A stretch of 64,000 nt of DNA from the NCBI RefSeq assembly GCF_028372415.1, contig NC_092875.1, forward strand, positions 52,390,771 to 52,454,770, in the 5' to 3' direction. Positions within the stretch are counted from its first letter, which is position 1. Every line of letters starts with the position of its first letter. Of the stretch, positions 57,956 to 64,000 are shown one piece after another. Source of the stretch: Notamacropus eugenii (lineage: Eukaryota > Chordata > Mammalia > Diprotodontia > Macropodidae). Under the pieces are notes generated by a model. It searched no databases, had not been told where the DNA came from, and saw only the letters and a list, made by a program, of their open reading frames with translations. Made by a program: the position numbers and the translations under genes.

Positions 57956-57956
57956 C
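57783..57956 (-). CDS. CERS4: CERS4-like coding exon 1 (start codon)
   Basis: This exon codes residues 1-57 and two bases of R58. The acceptor is CTCTCAG at 57957-57958, the ATG is at 57955-57953, and the donor is GTGAGT from 57782. The text [15 protein letters not shown] matches the lumenal N-terminus of the family, and [13 protein letters not shown] leads into the first membrane helix. Human CERS4 has an N-V-T glycosylation sequon just after the PP pair; here the same place reads Q-Y-T, so that sequon is absent. Confidence 0.92.
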
Positions 57957-58034
57957 CTGAGAGTAATTTGCCAATTATCTTATGAGGCAAGGCAAAACAC
58001 AGTTAATAGAGTCAGTGCACCCAGATAATCAGTT

Positions 58035-58240
58035 TTAGAAACACAGCATGTCATAGTTGCAAGAGACCTTAAGGAAGTCTAACCACTTAGACTTAACCAC
58101 AGATAGAGAAACTGAGGCTCCAAAATAGGAGGAGATTTACCTAAGGTCACATGGTGAGTCAATGATAGAGCTGAGCCTGGAACTCAGGTCTGCCACTTCC
58201 TTGTCCAGGGCTATTTCCACTGCATTTGCCACCCAGAGGT
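58035..58240 (-). mobile_element. MIR/L3-type SINE
   Basis: Contains gcatgtcatagttgcaagag, gagaaactgaggctccaaaa and ctaaggtcacatggtgagtc; just upstream of the first coding exon. Confidence 0.75.
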
Positions 58241-59480
58241 CCTTGGAGTTGGGGGGTTAGGGTGTGGGTGAGAATCCATTGCTGGGCAGTTCTCATCTAA
58301 CATACTGGCTACTGCCTAAATCTTCCTTGGCGTAAGAGACCCAGGTGTTCCAGTTTGTCTAGCACCTGCTTTAAATAGCTTAACCCAGCCCAATGCTGTT
58401 TATGATGTATTTATGGATTGTCAAGGTGGCAGAGGTTCCCAAGGAGAGAGACAGATCCTAGAACCAAAGAACTGGCAGGGCCCATAGAATCCAGAATGCC
58501 AGAAGTGGCAGGCCTTTAGTGAATGTCAGACCTACGAGGGTCCTTAGAACAAAAAAGAGAATGACAGAGCTGGTGTAACCATCCATTTCAGGCAAGAAGA
58601 GTGATCTCCCCATCACTGAAAGTATTCGAGGAGAGGCTGTGTGATGACTCCTGTTGGTGCCAGTGTAGGAGAGGATTCTTGCTTCAGGTGAGAGTGGTAC
58701 TAGACCTGTCTCAGGGCCTGTCCAACCCTGTCACTCTAAGCATCCTCTATAAGAGCTTCCCCTGGCTCCCTCCCCTTCCCCCATCTTCACCAATGATGCC
58801 TCCCCAGGCTGCTAATGAGGAGTGCTTGGGACATAGACTCTGAAACCTCATCTCTCTGAGTTCAGGAAGACCTCAAAAGGGCTTCCTTGCCCTGAATGTC
58901 CTTCTGCCCCTAAATGGCAGTGGCTGGTGAGATGGCTTCCCATCTGAGAGGCCAGGCCATTATCCTATTTCCAGAGAAAGACCCTGATTCTCCTTACCTG
59001 GAGGCGCTGTCCCTCCCTATATACTATATATCTTGTCTACCCTGGGCTGAAAGCATCACCCAAAAGAGAATATAAATTCCTTGGGGGCCAAGAGCCAGTT
59101 TGTTTTTTTCTTTGTTTTGTCTTCATGCCACTAACTCCTAACTCAGTACCTGGCATCTCATTCTCACTGATTGAGAATCTCAGACTTGAAAGGTGTCCCT
59201 GAGACTATATAATGCAGCCATGCATGAAAAAGCAATCAATGGAGAAGAATCCTTCCTTCAGCTGACCCAGCAAGGGGCCAGAGCCACATTTTCTTTTGAA
59301 GACCTTTAAAGAAAGGGAACCCGTTACTTCCAGTGGGAGCCAATTCTATTTTTCCATACCTCTTATTGTTAAGAACATTTTCTTCAAGGAAACAATTCCA
59401 AAGATTAGGAAAAATGAAGTTGTTTGAAGGAGACATTTATTAAGGACCTGTTAGATACTAGATGTTATGCTAAGCGTGGG
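58240..59480. other. Upstream region with a CR1 end, otherwise unassigned
   Basis: 58560-58760 matches the CR1/L3 3' end (ctccccatcactgaaagtat, ggagaggattcttgcttcag). The rest shows no repeat or exon that I can defend. A noncoding first exon of the ceramide synthase may lie here or beyond, but no CpG island or TATA box stands out. Confidence 0.45.
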
Positions 59481-59745
59481 CTGGTAGGTGGCACCACAGA
59501 GCATATAGCACAGAGCCAGGAGTCAGGAAGACTTAATCTTCCTGAGTTCAAATCCAGCCTCATACACTTACTAGCTGTGTGACCCTGGACAACTCATTTA
59601 ACCTTGTTTGTGTCAGTTTCCCTATCTGTAAAGTGAGCTGGAGAAGGAAATGGCCAACTCCTGCAGCATGTTTGCCAAGAAAACCTCAAATGGGGTCATG
59701 GAGAGTCAGACTGAACTGAGACGACAACAACAACGTGCTAACCAC
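59480..59745 (+). mobile_element. RTE-tailed tRNA SINE, near full length
   Basis: Head ggctggtaggtggcaccaca, middle cttactagctgtgtgaccct, tail gctggagaaggaaatggcca and a CAACAACAAC end. Confidence 0.9.
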
Positions 59746-59965
59746 TTGACAAATACCTTATTTGATCCTCACAATTACCCTGGGAGGCAGGTGCTATTAT
59801 CTCCATTTTATAGTTGAGGACACACTTAATGGGTTTGGAGTGAGAGGACCTATGTTCAAATATTGGCCCTGCCAATTACTACTTTTGACACTTTAGGCAA
59901 GTTACTTACCCTGTGTGGGCCTCGGTTTCCTCATCTGTAAAATGAGAGCATTTGAAGAGCTTGCC
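59746..59965. mobile_element. Two MIR fragments, reverse then direct
   Basis: 59750-59825 reads tttgatcctcacaattaccc and cattttatagttgagg (reverse MIR). 59830-59955 reads gtttcctcatctgtaaaatg (direct MIR). Confidence 0.75.
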
Positions 59966-59969
59966 TTTA

Positions 59970-60205
59970 TAATCTCATCTTGTACAGGAAGCCTTTCCTA
60001 ACCTCTTTTAATTCCAGTGCATTCCTTCTTTTAATTATTTCGATTTATTCTGTCTACAATTTGCTTTGCATATGTTTGTTTGCATCTTCTCTCCCTCCAT
60101 GAGATTGTAAGGTTCTGTCTCTTGCCTTTTTGCATCTCTAGCATTTAGCACAGTGCCTGGCCCTTAATTAATGTTTATTGTATTGAATTGAATCTAAGGC
60201 TCCTT
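59970..60205 (+). mobile_element. L2 LINE 3' end
   Basis: Contains aggaagcctttcctaacctc, catgagattgtaaggttctg and gcacagtgcctggcccttaa plus ttaatgtttattg, the standard L2 terminus. Confidence 0.85.
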
Positions 60206-60689
60206 TCAACTCTAAATCTATGATTCTATATGTTCTTGATGTCTCTCCCCTTGCCCCTAATGAACAGAATGTAAGCTTTTTGAGAAGGTCCTGTTTAATA
60301 TTTTGTCATTTTACCTCTGAAACTCAGCAGAGGGCTTAGCCAAGTTTTTCTGCCCTAGAAAATCCGACCATCAGGTGATCTCCTTTGAGGGGATGCTTGT
60401 TGAGGGTCTGTGTAATGTTGGGGACATGGCCTGATGGCAGGACAGGGCTGATGGGGGTGGAAAGCCCTGAAGTCCTAATGGAGGAGAAATAAACCAGGGG
60501 CCACATCAAAAAGTGATGAAACAGATTGGAGCCACATGGGACCTTTTAGCATTCTTCACCTCCTCCTCCTCCTCCTTTGAGATAATGCTTAATGAGGGCC
60601 CTTCCTATGCTGGGGGCAGGACCTCCATAGGGCCAGAGCCTTGGGAGGGGTGGGAACTTCTGGACTGGGTTAGACAGCTGGAGGTAGAC

Positions 60690-60890
60690 AGTTGATGCCA
60701 AAGCTTGGGGAACCACAGATTTGAGTCCTACCTCTGACCCACTGTGGCTGTGTGAGCCTGAGCAAATCACTTAGCCTCTCCATGTCCCAGGCAGCTGGGA
60801 CTATATAACGTGCCAATGTGCATTAGTAGCAGGGGTTTCCTTACCTGGGAGGTCCCAGTTCCAATGAAATCAGAGATCTAGTCCCTCTGC
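60690..60890 (+). mobile_element. Mar1-type SINE
   Basis: Contains gtgtgagcctgagcaaatca, ccaggcagctgggactatat and ccagttccaatgaaatcaga. It resembles the copy at 21895 and the marsupial Mar1 family. Confidence 0.75.
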
Positions 60891-61134
60891 CTATGTTTAT
60901 TTTGTATGTACTTATATTAGTGCATGTTATTTCCTTTGACATAATGGAAGAATCTTGCATAGCAAGATTTGCTCTATTTTGTGTAGAGGCTACACCTTTG
61001 ATTTCATTAGTCTAGGGAATTCCCTCTACCAAAGCAGATCAAACTTATCAGCTTAAAGACTTACTAAGTCACCTAGGACAGAGAGGCCAGGTGACTTTAC
61101 TCACACAAACCATTAAATAAGCCATAAATGAATG

Positions 61135-61345
61135 TTGAAAAATTGATTATTTCAAATTGCTTTCCAGAATGGTTGGACCAATTCTCAGCTCCACCAACAA
61201 TGTATTAGTGTATTCTTCCACAACCACTTCACCATTGATTATTGCCATATCTCATCAATTTTGCCAGTTTAACTGATGTGAGATATAATATCTGAATCAT
61301 TTTGAGTTACATTCCTCTTACATTCATGATTTGGAGCATATGGTA
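61135..61345 (-). mobile_element. L1 LINE ORF2 C-terminal fragment
   Basis: Reverse L1 text: ccagaatggttggaccaatt, agctccaccaacaatgtatt, tccacaaccacttcaccatt. Confidence 0.75.
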
Positions 61346-61544
61346 GTTAGTAGTTGAAGAATTAGACTTAAGTCTCCTTTTTTCCAAGTTCTTTTTCTTC
61401 CATCTTTTGTTTTTTTCTCTTCCTATCATACTATATTTCTCTGATTCAACTAGAAACTACATTGTTCCAACCTTCAAGGTTTGTCTAATTGACTTCAATC
61501 CAAACTTTGCCTCTTGGCCTTCAGAGTTCTTTTTCCCATTGTCC

Positions 61545-62085
61545 CTGAACCCTCCAGCTCATTGCAAAGAGAACTGGATTTGTAGTCAGAGAACTTGGCT
61601 TAATTCTGGGCTCTGCTGATTTCTAGCTATGTGATCTTAGACAAATTACTTCCCTTTTCTGGACCTCAGTCTCTATCTCTAAGGCCCCTCCTAGCTTTCA
61701 ATTTTATGGCTTGTGATAGCCCATCCTTCTTTCCCATCAATCTCTCTCTCCTTCAAACTCTTGAGGCAGTCTAGCATGGAGATAGAAATGGACATGGACA
61801 AGCTGGAGTGACCAGAGAAAGGCAAGAAGGATGGGGATGGGCCCAATATTTATGCCATGTGATGGTTCACTGAAGCAAAGGGGGTTGCTTAACCTGGAGG
61901 AGATGTGGTTTGTGCACTGGGGGTGGGGGAGGAAAGAATGGGGTGGGAGGATAGCTGAGGTTACCATTGGGAAGACATAGGTTCAGATTAGCTGTGTGAC
62001 CCTGGACAACCTCACTTAACATCTTTGCTCCTCATTTTCCTCTTCTGCAAAATGGGTGATAATAATGACTAGAGTTGTTAGCCCA
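61545..62085 (+). mobile_element. Two MIR fragments
   Basis: 61550-61710 reads gaactggatttgtagtcaga and agctatgtgatcttagacaa. 61970-62085 reads agctgtgtgaccctggacaa and tcttctgcaaaatgggtgat. About 250 bases of unassigned sequence lie between them. Confidence 0.75.
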
Positions 62086-62239
62086 GTACTCTTAAAAAAA
62101 GCCCTGTTATATTCACTGTTATCTATGGTCTGAATTTATCTCCTGTGGCTTCTTGATCCTGATTTTCTTCCAAGGTTTCTTTGGGCAGCCTAGGGCCTTG
62201 GGGCCACTCTCGGAGGGTCAGATTAATAGGTGGGACAAA

Positions 62240-62760
62240 AAGAGAGGGAAGGACACAAGCATTTATTAAGCACCTACTATATACTAGGCCTTGTGCTAAG
62301 TGTTTTACGAATTTATCGGTTGATTTCAAGTTAGTCAGGTTCTTTCACACCAAATCTTGACAAGCTAACTTGGGCAGGAGCCTCCTGTGAGCCTTTTGTG
62401 AGACACAAAACCTCTAGGAACATTCTGTAGTATCTAATACCAGTAATAATAGTTGGTGTTTAAGGTAGGCAAAGTGCTTTACAAATCTCAGCTGATCTTC
62501 ACAGCAATCTTGGGAAGCAGATATTATTATTACCCTCATTTTATACATGAGGAAACTGAGGTATCAAGAAGTTATAATAACTTGCCCAGGATCCCATAAG
62601 CTAGTGTCTGAGGCCACATTTGAAGTCAGGTTTTCCTGAATGCAGGTGCATTGCTCTATCCAATTCATCATGTATCTGCCTCAATTAAGAATCAACACTT
62701 TATTTATTAAGTGCCTACCATGTGCCTGGCACTGTGCAGTTCCTTCTCTCTTAACTAGTC
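62240..62760 (-). mobile_element. L2 and MIR fragments
   Basis: 62250-62320 and 62690-62745 read tttattaagcacctactata and gcctaccatgtgcctggcac (reverse L2 end). 62450-62685 reads gcaaagtgctttacaaatct, cattttatacatgaggaaac, tgacttgaag-type MIR text in reverse. Confidence 0.75.
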
Positions 62761-62954
62761 TTCACCTTTTCCTGGGGAGCAGATGTTTTACCTGGTTCTC
62801 CCTGAAGGAATAATTAGAGATTGGGGAGGTGTGTCTTGGGATATGCTGAGCTAACCAAAAATAACTCCTGTCAGAGGATAACTGAGGCTCCGTTGGTGCA
62901 TACTTAGCAACGTTACCAGCCCTAGGGACCTTCCTTAGGTGTATGGGCAAAATA

Positions 62955-62957
62955 GGA

Positions 62958-62998
<41 letters not shown>

Positions 62999-63155
62999 GG
63001 AGAGAGAGAGAGAAAGAGAGAGACCAAGAGACAGAGACAGAGAGAAAAGAGATACACACAGAGAGACACAGCAATAGTGAGAGACATAGAGAGAGACACA
63101 GAGAGACATAGAGACAGAGAGAGACAGAGACAGAGAGAGATAGACACACACTGAG
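62955..63155. repeat. (CA)n followed by (GA)n-rich microsatellite
   Basis: A CA run of about 20 units from 62957 to 62996, then about 150 bases of AGAGAC and GAGAGA units. The long frames here (SLSLSLS, CVCVCV) are artefacts. Confidence 0.95.
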
Positions 63156-63234
63156 AGAAAGATGACTGACTGGCCTGCCACAAGATGAGAGTAGAGAGGA
63201 GACTAAGAGTTAGACTTCTGTCTGAAGTCAAGTC

Positions 63235-63590
63235 AAGAAGCATTCATTAAGTACCTTTTATGTGCCAGGCACTGCACTAAGAATTAGGGATACAAAGAAA
63301 GACAAAAGACAGCCCAGCTCTCAAGGAGCTCCCAGTCTAATGCCAGCAAACAATTATTCACGGATGAGATATAGACAGGACCAGTTGGAGATCATTTCAG
63401 AGGGAAGACACCAGAATTAACGGGGATTGGGAAAGGTTTCTTGCGGAAGGTGGGAGTTTCGCTGAGACTTAAAGGAGGACAGGGAAGCCAGGAGGTAGCA
63501 TTGAGAGAAGGAATTCCAGGGAAGGGGCACCAGGTAAAAATGCCTGGGGATGGAAGATGGAATGTCTTATTGGAGGCAACAATGGATAAA
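63235..63590 (-). mobile_element. L2 LINE fragment
   Basis: Reverse L2: taccttttatgtgccaggca, ctctcaaggagctcccagtc, gagatatagacaggaccag, gaaggaattccagggaagg. It ends where the coding-like remnant begins. Confidence 0.85.
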
Positions 63591-63594
63591 TACT

Positions 63595-64000
63595 TCTCAG
63601 TCTCACCAGATGTGGATAACATCCAAGAATTTTCAGAGGAAGACATGTCATTTTAGAGAGGAGTCTTCAAGAGACAAAGGCTACTTCACGTCACTAGGTT
63701 CTCTGCCAAGCAGAGCAGCCTCAGGCATATAAGCATGCATTGGAAAATATCAGAGGTGCCAAGAACATCGGAAAACTCTTGTACCAGCTCTGTGAAGCAA
63801 TTGAATTGACTTATCAAAGCAAGCAAGGTTCTGAGGATCGGCAGAATTACCATAAGGCCCTACTTGAGATGTGAATCAAGAGTAGTAAGAACCAGTTTGA
63901 AAACATGGATGGTGATACACAGCTCCTGGAAATCCGGACTCTGAGCATGGCCTGTAGCATTGCCCTGAAATTACAATCGGCCTTCATGGACCTCATGCCT
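63595..64000 (+). pseudogene. Unidentified broken coding remnant, probably a retrocopy
   Basis: From 63696 a frame reads H-A-L-E-N-I-R-G-A-K-N-I-G-K-L-L-Y-Q-L-C, then CEAIELTYQSKQG, an in-frame TGA (63872-63874), then KSSKNQFENMDGDTQLLEIR and MACSIALKLQSAFMDLM up to the window edge. Codon choice and amino-acid make-up look like a real helical protein. The part from 63591 to 63690 begins MDKYFSVSPDVDNIQEFSEE but runs in another frame and has a stop. No introns are seen over 400 bases. I do not recognise the parent. It may continue past the edge. Confidence 0.5.

Noticed and set aside
62762-63243. Open frames rich in Ser-Leu and Cys-Val
   Set aside because: They read through (CA)n and (GA)n tracts and have no domain.

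Overview
This 64 kb window is a piece of a marsupial nuclear genome. The evidence is the repeat mix: marsupial CORE-SINEs of the Mar1/WSINE type, MIR, long L2 and CR1/L3 remnants, RTE (BovB-like) LINE pieces with RTE-tailed SINEs, and L1 elements with a long spacer between ORF1 and ORF2. The species cannot be fixed from sequence alone. Nothing bacterial, organellar or viral is seen, and most long open frames are simple-repeat or LINE shadows.

The one host gene I can build is a ceramide synthase of the CERS4 type on the minus strand. It has ten coding exons between 57955 (ATG) and 35437 (stop), all with canonical GT-AG borders and consistent phases, giving a 390-residue protein (human CERS4 has 394). 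It keeps the Hox-like domain, the Lag1/TLC catalytic His and Asp residues and the C-terminal DxRSDxE motif. It has diverged at places that matter for glycosylation, the start of the TLC domain and acyl-chain selection.

Layout. 1-5530: a minus-strand L1 with an internal deletion, RTE pieces and a plus-strand L1 end. 5530-15300: SINEs, simple repeats, a palindromic hAT-like MITE and unassigned DNA. 15318-17224: a long inverted repeat, with arms of about 310 bp at roughly 96% identity. 17225-26800: SINEs, L2 pieces and a minus-strand RTE. 26815-29990: an old L1. 30000-34900: L2, then AT-rich unassigned DNA downstream of the gene. 35437-57956: the ceramide synthase gene. Its 10.4 kb intron 5 holds an L2 into which a young half-L1 (HAL1-type) element and a retrocopy have inserted, followed by a CR1 split by an L1. 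57960-64000: upstream DNA full of SINE and L2 pieces, ending in an unidentified broken coding remnant.

The most notable items are the divergent ceramide synthase, the HAL1-type element (intact 365-residue ORF1, no reverse transcriptase, perfect 12 bp target duplication), and the inverted repeat at 15.3-17.2 kb.
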